A stretch of DNA of 64,000 bases. Source: Prostheceraeus crozeri (Eukaryota; Platyhelminthes; Polycladida; Euryleptidae). The stretch spans positions 124,001-188,000 of the forward strand of contig CAJQUW010015597.1 in the NCBI GenBank assembly GCA_907163375.1, in the 5' to 3' direction. Positions 33,238 to 46,561 of the stretch are shown here, in pieces (positions within the stretch are counted from its first letter, which is position 1; the number at the start of each line of letters is the position of its first letter). The notes below the pieces were generated by a model. It saw only the letters and a program-made list of their open reading frames with translations. It did no database searches and was not told the DNA's origin. The position numbers were made by a program, and so were the translations under genes.

Positions 33238-36200
33238 TTAGATACAATGCAAAAATATGCCAAATTTTTGTAGAATAATATTCTGTGTTATGTGCTGTTA
33301 TCAATTCTAAATTATATTAAATCTTAATGGAACGTAAAATATATTTGTAGAACGATCTTAGTTCTAATCTTTCTTAAATATCTTCCATCGTCGCATCATT
33401 CGCTGTAATCATGAAATCATGCGCTGAATGGTTTTTGTGGAATACGTGTATTTGTCTTGAAAATTCAATGAGTTGAAGATGCTATAATATTTGATAAGAT
33501 TCTCCCATTGCAGTTGTTACCGCTGCATTTCTACTTCAATTCTAGCCGCAAGCAACTCTCAGGCACATCGATCCTGCAGTGTGAAATGTTTCGGTCGCTT
33601 TGCATTAACACCCGAAATTGTCTGAATACAAATACCGTTAAGTCCAGAATTATACCCTCATATTTATCTCATGTCTTAGACTGAGAATGCATCAATTTCC
33701 GGTCTCCAAGTCTGGTCAGTGCAGAAATTTTCAGTGCTGACAAATTTAAAGTTAAGTCAGTTTTTTTCAATATTTAAAGTCAAGTTTTTTAGTCAAAATG
33801 AATGACAGCGAGAACTCAAAAGTCAATTAAGTGATTATTGTCTCAAGACTCACAGTGTTCCTCAAAATCTTCTTGCTTCTCTTGTTAGAGTTTAAATCTC
33901 ACTTTATTATATCTATTTTCATCTGCAATTATACTTTTAAAAGTGAAGGTAGAAAGGTTGTTGTCTCAAATTTATTTATGCATTATTTTGGAGGAAATTA
34001 AAAGTCCCTCCTTGTTGCATCCTCTCAGTTACTGGGAAACGTCAGGACTTAAGGTAATGTTGAATAATTTGATGGAAGAAAGGATAATTATCAAAAGTTG
34101 TGCATTATAAATCAAGATAATGAATATTAACGAGCCTTCATGATCACAGCTCATTTCGCTCCATTTGAAAAGATTTATAACACCATATTCTAATGTCCGT
34201 CACTCATCGATACCTGGTTTCTTCTTTTTCGAGAGTTTGAAGTTAATGAAGGTACATGACAAAACTCAAACAGGCACAGATCGGTCGGAACCTGTTCTCA
34301 TAATAAAAATGAGTTTATGTTGAACATTCACACTTTCCTCTCATGCAATTTTCTCATGTTGCGCGGTCGCATCAATAATTGAAGCACCATGGCGTCACAT
34401 AGCTAGGAAATAGTCCATCAAACATTTCCCAAAGGAAGCTTTGAACAAAGCCAGGCTTGTGTGAATGCTTGATATTGTTGCTCATGAAAGAGAGAGAATT
34501 GTAGCTTATTTGCCTGGTATCGATGCAACAAGTGATCTGGGATTTAATTAATTCAATTTCACTTTTAAGCAATAACACTTGAAAGCGGTTGGTCAACTGC
34601 GGAGTTAGGAAAAAATGAATTCTGTTATCTGTAAGAAGTAAAGCTTACAAAGTTGCAATAGTGTACTTTTATGCTGCAATAAGGTTGCTGAGCAGTCCGC
34701 ATTTTTTAACCGGAAACTTGATAGAAAACCTGACTCATTGCGTTGGTAGCTTGATAATTGATACTTTTGTTCAATTAGCGACTTTTCCTCTCTTCAGTTC
34801 TCTCTATCTGCTTCGTGAAAAAAGACAATTTTTTTGAGAAGCTGAGTCTCATCTACTTGGCAATGGTGTCATTTAGGTTGAATATTCTGATAGATAATAT
34901 TATTCATCGTCATTGTTAGATTTTGCTAATTATTAAATGAAGCATCTTTAAGACTGAGAAATACAATTAAAAAGAGAGTATGCTATTCTGTCACTTGATT
35001 GTGTTAAAATTTCAGAGCTACTGTGAGATCTTTGAAGCTAAGCACATTATAGTGCATAAAGTAAAGAAATGTCTTTCTTGTTCATCTGAAGGTAGATAAG
35101 TATGAATATTTTGCAGCATTAGCATCAAAATAAGCAATTCACACTTTATATTGAGTTGCATAAGTGCAATGTGCATAATCATTGCACAATGTACATAGCT
35201 ATGTACTTACTGTATGTAGGCGAAAGTGTAGCGATATGGTTATCCGTCATCCACGGAAACCGAAACAAGAGAAGTGAAATAATTGCATGTTAGCTACATT
35301 CCACACCTGACTCACTAACACATGCAGTTATCATCTCTTCAGTTGCATTGCTCAAGAGAAATGCAGGTGAATGTAATTCAGACATAATTTTGAACTTTTT
35401 CGAAAAAATCGTCATTTTTCTATTTTTCACCGAAATTTTTTTTAGCAAATAATTCCTCTTTAATAATGTTTAGTCAGACGCTTTGCTGCAGTTTGACTTC
35501 AGCGTTGAGAATCTACATGAGAGTCTACGCGAGAAAATTAAGAGAAAGCCCTACTATCCGAATTAGGACTATTCAAGCTATCTTACCTGAGAGTTAAACT
35601 TGACAAAATCGAATGACGAACTTCTAATTTCGAGACTAAAGCCATGGAATCTAGTGTCCGGTAGTGTTCGGATTATTTCCCAGAGAATAAGATACAGTCC
35701 AATTTTTCTTTTCTCATCTTTTGCGATGGATTGTGTTATTGTCATCACGGCCGCGGCCTATTTGATGCAATGGATATTGCTTTGAATATTTTAGAATGGC
35801 CACTCTTCAATGACAGTTCCACGAGAAGTCTAAAAGCATTTTTTTCATAACACTTACCACTGGTAATCGATTCCACTAGCATGTTCTGCAATAATGAAGG
35901 AAGAGTTTGAGAACACTTTCGCGTCTCGAAAGTTTGAGCATTGAAGTTTTTGAAATAATCTACTGATGAGTTTTAATAAACATAAATCTACTAATCATTG
36001 ACTGCGAACTGAGAAGCTCATGAATTTTAGATTTGCATAGAGAATTCAATAGTTTAGGGAACAGATGGATTTGAGTTTTGATGTAAGAGTAGAATCATGA
36101 AGAAATATGATAACCATGGTAAAGCATATTTGATTATGATAATGATTATAAAATGTAAAATTTCATTTTTAATTAAAAATACGAAGTTGATGAGGTGTGT

Positions 36201-38920
36201 CATCACTAGCATATATGATGTCGTATGCCTGTCTAACAATCACCGACAAGTGATCATAATTTATTATCCTGTAAATTTGTTATCATTAATCTGATAAGAA
36301 TTGCAAGTATTTTAAAAATCCAAAAGGCTTTTCCACGTCACTTGTGAATAGCAACCACGTTTGGTTCAGCAGTATTCCAAATTTCCCGTCTGTTTCCTTT
36401 CCTCTCTCAATCTTTATCTGACCTCCGTTCCTTTCATCTGCTCGTCCGATGATTGACTTCCTTAGCACCTCCATTTCCCCACGCACTAAACCATTTTCTT
36501 ACCATGAATATTAAACAGTCCTACTCTATATTACCCAACTAGCAAGAGACCTTTAAATCGCCATTTCATCGCTTTGGAAGACTTCTCCTCGGAAATTGGT
36601 GTCACACAAGACAGGTCCGTGTGGATTGGAAAATTAAAATTGAAGACTCTTCTTACTATTCCTGTGGGTCTTTTTCTCCTTGATGCCGTCTTGATTAGCA
36701 GAATTCTACTCGGGCTATGGTCATCAACGAATTTTGATCTGCCCGATCAAAATAAATTTTGTTGGAGGACAAGTTGGAGAATTTTTCTTTCTCCCTCTCA
36801 GGAGAACGTCAGATCACGTAAAGCGCGAGTCAAAAGAGAAGCAGTTCACCTCGTACATCAATCAGACGATGATATTGGCCTTTAATCCTTGCCCAGAACC
36901 ACTAAGAGACTGTGACGAATGGAACCGGACGTTATAGTCGTGTTAATGTTCATTCGGAGCGCTGTTTTAATCATGGGATACGCGGCCTCTCAGTTCTCTA
37001 TTCGAATCCATTCTGTGGCAATGAGAATCCTCCTCGATAAATTCTAGAACCGCTCTTCCGTTGGACGGTTATAATCCCTCGGGAATGCGGTATTTTGTGG
37101 GAGCAATTGTTTGTCTATTGTCGAGTCTGGAATGAGGAGATGTGAGCAGAGTTTGTGAGCGAGGATTAGTCGATCGCCAATCGCCATAACTTTCTCATAG
37201 TTCGATTTGAGGGTGCTGGTCAGCCTTTCACACTTACTTAACGTCATGGGAGATGCTCTGTTATCTATGGAAAGATAAAAAAAATCATAAACTTTCTCAA
37301 GATAAGATCAATTCCAGATATTGGGAGCGATGTTCCTGAATTGACATTCTTGTCAACATTGACTGTTTGATTGAAGATTTATATCTGCAACTCAAAATGT
37401 GATATCGCTTCATCTCTGAGGCCTCTCCTACTACAGATATTTCTCAAATCCTGCTGTGATAATATTTTTGATGAATGTTGAATTTTCCGATGTATCATGT
37501 GAATTCTTCTAAAAGATTGCTCAATAGCTGCATCGACTCGCATCGACTCATATTTGACGATTCTTTATTATTTGGTACGCTCGTAGAATTGGAAACATAT
37601 CTTTCTTACAGTGTCAGTTGGTAAAATATTTTGGACTCATTTGATTTTTTCAGCGAATCTAGGCATTCTTTTCTTGTTTTCGAACCCTGCGCTCGCATGA
37701 CGCTGTTCTATTTTGTGCTAAACTGCTTCGAAACAGGAAATAGTTTACGAATTTGGAATTTGCGGGAATAATGCTTATCATATAGCAATGAGGAGTAGAA
37801 CCATCTCTAATGAAATTAAAAGAATCAAGGCAGGTCGTGGCCAACGTTTGTTAAGCGAATGTGAAAAATCCCTGAAATTTCACGGATCCGTAAATGCTCA
37901 ATAAGTGAATTTTTCCAATTGACATGTTTTTCAAAATTATTAAAATTTCAATTTCGTTAAATTGATTATAGAAAGCTCGAACAATGCTTTACCGATGCAC
38001 TCGACACAAATTTACAAGCAGGGCTACATGAGCTCTTGAGTTTCATTGAGATTCTACTAGTTGTGGAACTGTGGTTTATGAAAACCCGTTAAGATACTCA
38101 TCTTAGTGCTCAATTTCATTATGGATTTGTGAAATAAGGTGGTCTCTACATGATAGTTCAGTAGGCCGGGGTTCCAACCATTTCACAGGACAGTTGATCG
38201 TAAAAAAGCATTTGCCATCGATTGAGGGATATCTGTAACCCGAACCTTAAGCTGTATTTGGCATTAAATATTCGGAAGAGAGATATTGTCGAGGTTTTAA
38301 TACCTGCATTTGGGAATATATTCATCGTCAAAACAAATGCAGTTGCCATCAATCACTCATTGCACACTGTTGATCTCTGTAATCCACTTTTCATGGAAAT
38401 TCAATCAATAATCATATGGCGAATCCGAGAGTACATCATATTTTCGGGAAATGCTTCATAAGTATTTATCATTTTGATGTGAACGGCAGTAACTGCTACA
38501 GGTTTTGTAAACTGAAGCATGAGCTTGTCAAACTTAATCTATTAAATGTGGATTTTAATAAACTATTAAGGAGTTGGCATCAGTTGATGTAAACTTTGCA
38601 ATTGCTGAGCTTCATTGTTATTCATTCATATCTGCAACGAAAGTTTGTCGCTGCTCGTGCACAATGCCAAGGCTATCGTCATCGATCACTTTCTATGATT
38701 TTCTGAGACTAAGCGACTTGGCTTGAAACTCATGCGTGTAGCTTTCGTCGATATCAAAGAGAAAACGGAAATACCATTTAAAGATTTATTAGCACGAGCA
38801 TCAATTGTAATGCGCCGTAATCAAGATCAGAAGTAGACAAAGAAAAATTGTTTCAAGAGAACATTGCGACTTTGAATCTGTGTACCATATACCACAACAA
38901 TTTCTATTCCCAACTAGTAT
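33238..38920. other. AT-rich stretch, no gene seen
   Basis: About 5.7 kb. The segment 36540-37250 is somewhat richer in G+C and holds overlapping frames on both strands (36574-36885 on +, 37044-37247 on -), but none has a domain I recognise. It may be intron of the TIA1-like gene or intergenic. Confidence 0.4.
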
Positions 38921-39175
38921 TAGTCCAATACCAGCATGAGTTTCTGCAATGAATGACCGAAAATGAAGCTTTCACAGAATGATATGCACCCTATGGCTAC
39001 TGTGATTCTGCACCTCTGCCGAGTTCACGTGTCTCCTCTTCATATCTGACATAGAAAAACACATGTAAATCCAATGGGATGCAGATTTAAGTTTTCGGTG
39101 AAAATAAGATTTTCCTTGCTTTATCTGATTAAATGAAAAGTAAATAAAACTGAGTCCTAATTCTTAATTTTTGGC
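38921..39175 (+). repeat. Dispersed repeat, copy A
   Basis: Direct match with 40952-41205. Shared words include GAGTTTCTGCA, CTTTCACAGAATGAT, CACCCTATG, CTGCCGAGTTC and AAAAACACATGTAAATCCAA, in the same order and spacing. Identity is roughly 75-80 percent by eye. No coding potential is seen. Confidence 0.75.
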
Positions 39176-40951
39176 CTGCAATGCTTTCAAGTCATTTCCT
39201 ATCATGTGTTCGTGCTAATGTCATGCTTCTGATCGGTGATATTTTTAGAAAATGAAGTTGAATGAGCCTAAAATTGACCAACATGAATCCAGGAAGCGGA
39301 AGAAAGCAAAATTAGAACAACTGCCTCAGTGGAAATTCGTGCAACAAATTAGATTACTTAAAGTCCAGTGCGTATAGAGATAAATTAATACCTAAAACAT
39401 ATATATCCATACTCTAGTACAGACTAGGATGCATAATACTTACAAAAGGCTAGTCAACCCAACTTTCAGGGGGACGGAAAATAAATCAAAACTAATAATC
39501 AATTTCTATTAATATTTGTAATCTAAAGAAGAGAGCTGGGCATGAAACATGACGAGAGGCTGACCAAAAAATATAAATGAAGCAAGCCATGAAACAGAAG
39601 AAACCAAAAATATGATCCCTATGCGCGGAGTCATCAGGGAGCAATCATGTGGCTGCATAAAGCAAGGTTTTGGCCCCTAACCAGTCGGGGACAGTCCGAT
39701 CATATAGGATGAACGATAAGGAAGATCTCTCCAAACCTGAGGAATCAAACTCAATCTACCCGTACACAATCAGATGAGGAAGTGATTATTTAACAGCACT
39801 ACAAGTCTGCTCATTTGACAGAATGAAAAACGACAAAAAGGTCTGTGAGAAAAAGTAAATATCCATCTTTGGAATACACATACTTTAGACTATGTACAGT
39901 ACATGCAATTGCATAGTGCGTAAGTTATCATGTTCTAGAGTCCTGCTCTCATTTGGCAATGTATTAGCTGATGCTAGTGATTCATTGGCTTCTCTTCGCA
40001 AATTTCTCCTCATTACTTTGGAGACTTAATCTCACTGCTTTCATGTGATCATTTTCGTTTTCCATGTCCCCTATTGTAGCCTTTTTGCTTACCTTGCCTA
40101 ATTTTTCGTTTTTCCGTTGGATATCTAACCTTTTTACACACAAAAGTGTGCGCGCTTCTGGTGGCTGTAGTGATTTACTTCGTTAGAGGTTGTTTCTCTG
40201 GTCTATATAGATCAGGATGACAGTAATGAACCACGTTCTTCTTACCCTGTAGGCCATGTATTATATTCTCACTGCGAATTGCTAAATAGTCAATCCTATG
40301 ATTGGCGAATTGCTGATCAACATCGATGTCTGTCGCTATCCGCGTTGTCATGATATAATAGTATGATCAAACCATTCATTGAAGAAAACTAGGGTTTCGC
40401 AGCCTTAGTAGTGGTTCGAGATCCAGTCCGATTCCGAGATTCTACTTGGCTCTGTTGGTGCAGTCTTGTCTTAGAAGAATATAATTCAAAGGAAAACTAG
40501 TTACGTTTAAAAAGCAAATTTTGAAATTATTAGTGACGGTTGATAGATAATTAATGTGCCATCTTTTTGAGAGTTACAAGAATTTTCGACTGCGATCTAT
40601 ACCAAAGTCTGTACTTCTTGCATCAATTCATTGTGTGCATTATGATTAAACGGCTTTATTCGATGCTGATTCTGGAAATCAAATTTCTTAATAATTTGTT
40701 GGCATGCACATGCAGAATCCACGCATGCACCTTCGGACATCGACAATATGCAAAGTTATCCATGTTTATCCAATAATAGCCACCTTAATTAATAGCAGGT
40801 GCGAATGCTGTCTACATTAAAAGAACAAAAGAAGTCAACACTTGGTAACAGATAACCTTCATATTTTGATGAACGCTATGAATGATAATTAATTATATAA
40901 TTGGACACATATCAAACGAATATCAAAATCAGAATGGATCAATTGGACTAA
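39176..40951. other. Stretch between the two dispersed repeat copies, no gene seen
   Basis: A 26-bp inverted match links 39184-39209 (CAAGTCATTTCCTATCATGT) with 41403-41428, just beyond copy B. Otherwise nothing is recognised. Confidence 0.45.
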
Positions 40952-41205
40952 TAGTCCGGCAGCCAGAACGAGTTTCTGCAGGGAACGAGGCCGAAAGTGA
41001 GACTTTCACAGAATGATGTACACCCTATGCCTACTTCGAATCAGCACGTCTGCCGAGTTCTAGAGAGTTCCTCTTCTTATCAGACACGATCAAAGAAAAA
41101 CACATGTAAATCCAATGGGACGCAGATTGCAGTTTTTAGCAAAAATGAAATTTTTTTTCTTTTTTTTCTTTGTTAAAAAAAAAGTAAGTAAAAGTCACTC
41201 ATTTT
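40952..41205 (+). repeat. Dispersed repeat, copy B
   Basis: Second copy of the repeat at 38921-39175 in the same orientation. It contains extra T-rich and A-rich tracts near 41150-41185. Confidence 0.75.
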
Positions 41206-43588
41206 TGACAAAAAATGTCTTGTTTTCATTTCAGAGATATGCATGCATGTGCTTTTATCATGCATTCAGGGATTTCATGAATGCAATGTGGTGCAATGTG
41301 GATATGTGGATAAAGTTGTTTGTTGTGTTTGTGTTTGCCAACTTGTGAAATCTAAATTGTTTTGCTTTATTAGCAGGAGTGTATGATACAACATGGAGAA
41401 AATGAACATGATAGGAAATGACCTGAAATTAGTTGATACTGGGAAAATAATTATAATTTTAGAATTTAAAATCAGAGAATTTTTTTTTTTTTTTTTTTTG
41501 TAAAAATGCGTAATCTGGATTAATTGGTTTTTTTTCTTGATCTTTCTTTGACAAAGTTTGACAAGACTAGAAACTCGGCAGAACGTGCGATTCGTAGTAG
41601 GGATTAGGAGTTACATTTCTCTGAAAGCATCCACTCACTTTTCACTTTCGTCTCTGCAGAAATCGTTCGGAACTCGTTCTGGCCATAGGGGTGCGGACTA
41701 TAATGGTGCAGTGAAACCATTGGATAGTTTTATATGGAGCAATTAGATAATTTCACGTGCATGTAGACATGCGGCAATCGACCTGGACACTCCCACATCT
41801 AGTGGGCAAGAAGCGGATGCGATTTTATATATATTAAGCAGTTTCGGATTCAACTGTATATCTAAAAAAATGCATGTATGTAATTGTAGCATACACAAAT
41901 AGCATTGCGTCGTAAAATGAGTTGAAAGTTATTTAATTTTGATTGATGTCCAAAGACCACTGATTATGATACCTTCATCAAGCATGTCTTGAACTAACAC
42001 ACGTTTATCATCACCTGTCTCCTTTGATATACTCATATGAACATTCTATTGCTGCAATGTGAGTGAACTTTGAATGATCTTAGCTCCGTCAAATCCATCT
42101 AGACTACATGACTGCTCATAAACTGCAGTCAATGTTGTTGTTTCTTTTTCACCCGAACAATGGCAAGAAACTGGAGTTAAAAATTTATTGAGAAGATATC
42201 AGTTTATTGCCAGTATGCGATGTACAAAATTCTTCTCTTCGACAGGAAATATTCACGCCTATATAACAAGGAACGTAGTTTTTGACACGTTCCTTATTTA
42301 TTGGAATTCAGTCGCATCTTTGAGCGTTACTGAACCAAAACATGGACTCTGTTAAGTATTATTTATCCGGCACGCATCTGGCAGTTTGAATTGCAGTATA
42401 GGAGCGACCTCAACTTTGTCTTTGTCGGCCTTGATACAGCATTCCTCTCACAGCTGCAGTTGATGACATCTTGTTGTTAAACTGGATCTAGGAGACGGCT
42501 TTTTGCCTGTGCAATGCGAGTTGGTTGACTTCTTTCCCGGACCCTTTGATGGGAAGATTGAAGACTATTCGTCCCGAGATATTCTGCGTTACTTTGACAC
42601 CGAATTGTTTTTCTTGGTCGTAAAACGGCTCACAGTGACACTGGTAGATGAGAAGAGTCCCAGGGGATGGGAAATCGAATCGTAACCTTGCCAACCACAG
42701 AGCTCCATTTCTGTGTCGCAGCTCATCTTTTCAGGCCGGGAAAATATCCACATAACTTCAGAATTACTGCTGATGACTTAAAACATAATCGTCATTCGAA
42801 ATAAAATGGCATATTCACACCATCACTTGAAGTTAAATTCAGTTAATGAGAAAATTATTGTCTTAGTGAACTAAGAATTCGCCTCTGCCACAGGTCAATA
42901 ACGCAACATTTTTCATTGCAATTTTCCTATGCATGCAGCTTGTGATCTCCATGGAAATGACTGGAGGTTTGACCTTGCTATCCTTTGGTCGGTGGGTCGA
43001 ATCTCCTCGAGTCTTATTGAAATTCTCCGTGAAGGACATCCTGCCTTTTCCATGAGATTCTTCAGGAAAAGCGGATGAATTCGAAAATTTGAAATTGACC
43101 TGATTACGATCTTTTGGCGTGATTTGATCTTTGTCCAAAGTGATAAAAGATGATAGGGTAGGGGTTTCTTATATTCTTCGCCATCGTTTGTTGACCTTTC
43201 AGATTCTGAGTAAAAATAAATTGAGCCAGTCTTCAGTAATATCCGTAGTTTCGAAAATTGAATTTGCAAGCCTTCCAGTTTGCATAGTCAGTAAATTTTT
43301 TGCACTTCGGTGGCAGCATCACAGGCTCTATGATGCAGGAATCTCAATAGACTGTTTGATGATGCTCTTTGTCAGCATGAATGCTCTCTTTGTTGACAAC
43401 AGTACAAAAGCCATTTTCGCCGACGAAACAGGGAGTTGTTGAACGTTATTATTATATATGCTCATTTAGTTATAGATCAGTTTCAGACCGAATCATTCGT
43501 TGGCATGGACAACTCTTCTAACGAATGGTTTATCGACTTTCTTCTCACAGACATTTTCTACACACACTTTGAATTAAATTTGAATATA
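41206..43588. other. Non-coding stretch with a 20-base poly(T) tract
   Basis: A run of 20 T lies at 41480-41499. Overlapping frames at 42488-42694 (-), 42503-42685 (+) and 42863-43269 (-) show no domain I know and are probably chance frames. Confidence 0.45.
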
Positions 43589-44572
43589 CTGGTTGACTCA
43601 AAAGTCTTAATCGGGTTTCAAATCAAGATTTCTCAGTAAGTATTAACAGTAGAAAACTTAATTTTTTGCTTATGCTGTAGAGGAAGAACCAGAATTTTAG
43701 CAACAGTTCGCTATAGTGAAAAAATTAAGTTAAAGGTCCAGCCAAGCTCACTCATACTATGGAGGTCATCCAATTTCAGCGTTTCTACCGCTGCGCGGAT
43801 AAGGGGTTTGAACTGCGCGTGCACGGAACCTGCCCGGATGAAGGTATCAGAAAAATTTTCTTTTATTTGGGGTTATAAATTTAAAAGAGATATGTTTTTG
43901 AAACATTGGTAGCTTATTTCTTGTAAATATACAACTAAACATTTTTTCTACTAGAAATACTACTACTTTGACTTTATTTGACATGATGGTAGGATGCGAC
44001 CAGATCATCGCACCCTGCCTCTTTGAATCAACATTTACCAAAAACTCTTATCTTGAAATGTTGAAAGATTATTTTATTCCGGAATTAAAGAGATTACGAC
44101 GTTTTTTCAACAAGATGGCGCTCCGCCTCTTTGGGGTCTGAATGTCAGAGAATTTCTTAACATCCAATTCCCTAATCGATGGATTAGCCGAAACGGTCCC
44201 ATCCACTGGCCAGCTGGGAGCCCAGATTTGACTCCTCTTGATTATTTTTTTTGTGGGGTCATATCAAGGAAATGTTGTATAAGAATAGGCCAACGAACAA
44301 CAAAGAACTGCGAGTGAAGATTACTGAAACAGTCCAGTCCGTGACGAAAGTCACGATCAATAAGACTTCTGAAAACTTCAGAAAAACGCGTCATTCTTTG
44401 TACCGAAGTTAACGGACCTCACTTCCAGCATACACGGATATTGTAAAAATGCAAGTCTTTTTGGAAATTTTGGTTCTTCCTCTACAGCACAAACGAAAAA
44501 TTAAGTTCGTATTGTAAATACTTACTGAGAAATCTCAAATTGTAGCCCAATTAAGACTTTTGAGTCATCCTG
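43589..44572 (+). mobile_element. Mariner-like element with long inverted repeats, internally deleted
   Basis: The left end (43589) reads CTGGTTGACTCAAAAGTCTT and the right end, read inward, reads CAGGATGACTCAAAAGTCTT. The inverted match runs on for about 110 bp to 43700 and 44461, ending in TGTAGAGGAAGAACC. TA flanks both ends (43587-43588 and 44573-44574). At 984 bp it is shorter than a full-length element of about 1.3 kb or more: the N-terminal and middle parts of the transposase are missing or unrecognisable, while the C-terminal catalytic part survives in pieces. It cannot move on its own. Confidence 0.85.
43996..44413 (+). pseudogene. Mariner-superfamily transposase, C-terminal remnant (DD41D-like spacing)
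   Basis: The frame from 43996 reads MMVGCDQIIAPCLFE then YLEMLKDYFIPEL. After a frameshift near 44100 it reads FFQQDGAPPLWGLNVREF, NRWISRNGPIHWPAGSPDL and TPLDYFF. A second shift near 44250 leads to WGHIKEMLYKNRP and a stop near 44412. The second catalytic Asp (QQDGAPP) and the third acidic residue (PLDYF) are separated by 41 residues by my count, as in DD41D rosa/visitor-type relatives of mariner, not the DD34D of classical mariner. This part would form half of the RNase-H-like catalytic core. The first Asp region and DNA-binding domain are not found. Confidence 0.82.
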
Positions 44573-46151
44573 TATGTACAATTTAACATTAGGATACTTC
44601 CTCTATAAAAGATTCTAGGCGGTTTGGATAGATAGAAATCCATATTCCAAGATGTTTACGTGTAAATTCATTCGGATCTGATCGAAATTTTATTGTATTT
44701 TTCCAATTTGGATTTTGATTTGAAATCATCGGACCAGATATATCTTTCTCATCTTATGACATACGTCGATGAGGAGCATGGGCATTATTATCCTCACATA
44801 AACCGAACAAAATTATCGTGTGAGGCTCATATACAACGGCACGATTTTCAATACGCTGTTAGTTCGCATCCATTTGTCTTATCCCTTCATGTGTTAGCTA
44901 TTGTTCTCGTGCACTTCTCCTTCACGTATGCCGTTAAGTATATTTCAGTAATGAAAACTTGGATTTTTTATTATATATAGATCATTGAAGTATCGGTTTA
45001 CCTAACTGAAAACTAAAAGGTACACGACAACAGTTTCTTTCATCTTTATAATAAACTAAGTCATCAATAGTTTCTGACTACTTTTTTATTGTTCTTTAGC
45101 TCTAACATTCGGTTCATCACCCTCATGACTTTGATGTTTGTTCTGTGATCAAATTGACTGTTGGTATTTTTGGATAGGTAAATAAGAAGTTGCAAGATGT
45201 TACGACATGGCAATTTAAGATCAAATAGTCATGATATGATGAGTGTGCACTCAGACTGCATGTTTTCTGACTGTAATGCATCCAATGATTTGCCACTTTC
45301 ATCGAAATTTTTTGCATATTTAACTCTAAGGTGGTCCTTAGATTGTGTTGAAAATCATTCTATGACACTATCGGAAGTTTTCTGACTTGTATAAGTGGCT
45401 ATACTCATTTATTAAGAATTTTATTTGTAGGACAGACTTCATGCCATCTTTTGAAATAAAATAACCTCACACTCCTCAGCAATCGGTGAAAAGTGGTCAC
45501 ATATTTTTTTTTATTTACCACGAGCATGTGTGTCTCAAAATTTTGTTGATTACATCTGTTATTAGATCGCAGTAATTGAGGTGGAATATTTTGCAGTGTA
45601 ACCATTGGTACTTTTAATTTCCATTAAATTCCATGACGGCACTCGCCACAGACCATGACGCCTGGAAGATTTACTTTGTTAGGTGGACTGAAAAGATGCC
45701 GTTGTTTGAGGAGATATCGAACCTCTCTGTTGCCCGTCAATATCCCGTGACCATGTCCTCAACGTCTTCGGTTTCTAAGAGCTCGCATTGTTCTCATTTT
45801 TCTTTTCCGTGGAAACCGGTGTCATCGATGACCCCTAAACAGACAACAAGATTTTGAAGCATGCATGAATTTGTCCCAACTATGCCAAAATAAATGCTAT
45901 TACAAAGACACACTCATGCAGAACAAATGCCTGAATGCGCGTATATCAAGATTTAGTCGACAAAGGGTGTCTTCATAGATATCTCAAAACCTCTCTAGAC
46001 AATAAAGATTTCCGACCTTGTCATTCATCACTATATTAGCATGTTTACACTGTACAGGGTAAGATAACGACTATCCAGTCAGAACCAATCAGCCAATCCA
46101 TCTTTTATGTTTTTTATTGTGATGAATATCACACTTTTAATTGTGATAGTG
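44573..46151. other. Non-coding stretch, no gene seen
   Basis: Frames at 44693-44980 and 45633-45857 on the + strand have no recognisable domain. Confidence 0.45.
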
Positions 46152-46157
46152 TTAATG

Positions 46158-46555
46158 CCAAAGATCGGCAATGATAAAATGATATCATTTTATTCTGAGG
46201 AAAAATGGTACCATTTTGTATCATTTCAATTTCGAAAAATAATATAAAATGATTTCATCAAAATTTTTTTCCAATATATTTTCTATCATAGATTTTTCGC
46301 ATTTTATATTGAAGTAAATTTAGTCTCTTTCTTCGATCCTCCATTATTTGGAATATATCGATGCTACATGCAATCGAGTTTTAATTTTATTGCTAAGAGC
46401 AGTAAAAGTAGCATGGTAGCAGTGTAAATCGAAAAATTTATTATTTTTATGTAGATCTATTTACGGTGTAGGTCTACGTGTATTTCACTAATAATGGTAT
46501 ATTTTCATTATAAAAAAATAAAATGATATAAAATGATATCATTGCCGATCATAGG
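46158..46555. mobile_element. 398-bp self-complementary MITE next to TTAA
   Basis: The left end reads CCAAAGATCGGCAATGATA and the right end, read inward, reads CCTATGATCGGCAATGATA. TTAATG precedes the left end (46152-46157) and TTAATA follows the right end (46556-46561), so TTAA lies on both sides. Inside, ATGATATCATTTTAT and its complement recur several times, giving nested hairpins. A TTAA target with CC-starting ends suggests the piggyBac group, although two extra bases sit between TTAA and the left end. There is no coding capacity. Confidence 0.65.
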
Positions 46556-46561
46556 TTAATA

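Noticed and set aside
36574..36885. 103-codon + strand frame in a G+C-richer patch, considered as a downstream TIA1-like exon
   Set aside because: The translation lacks the Gly/Gln/Tyr-rich content expected of the tail, and no matching phase 2-compatible acceptor stands out.
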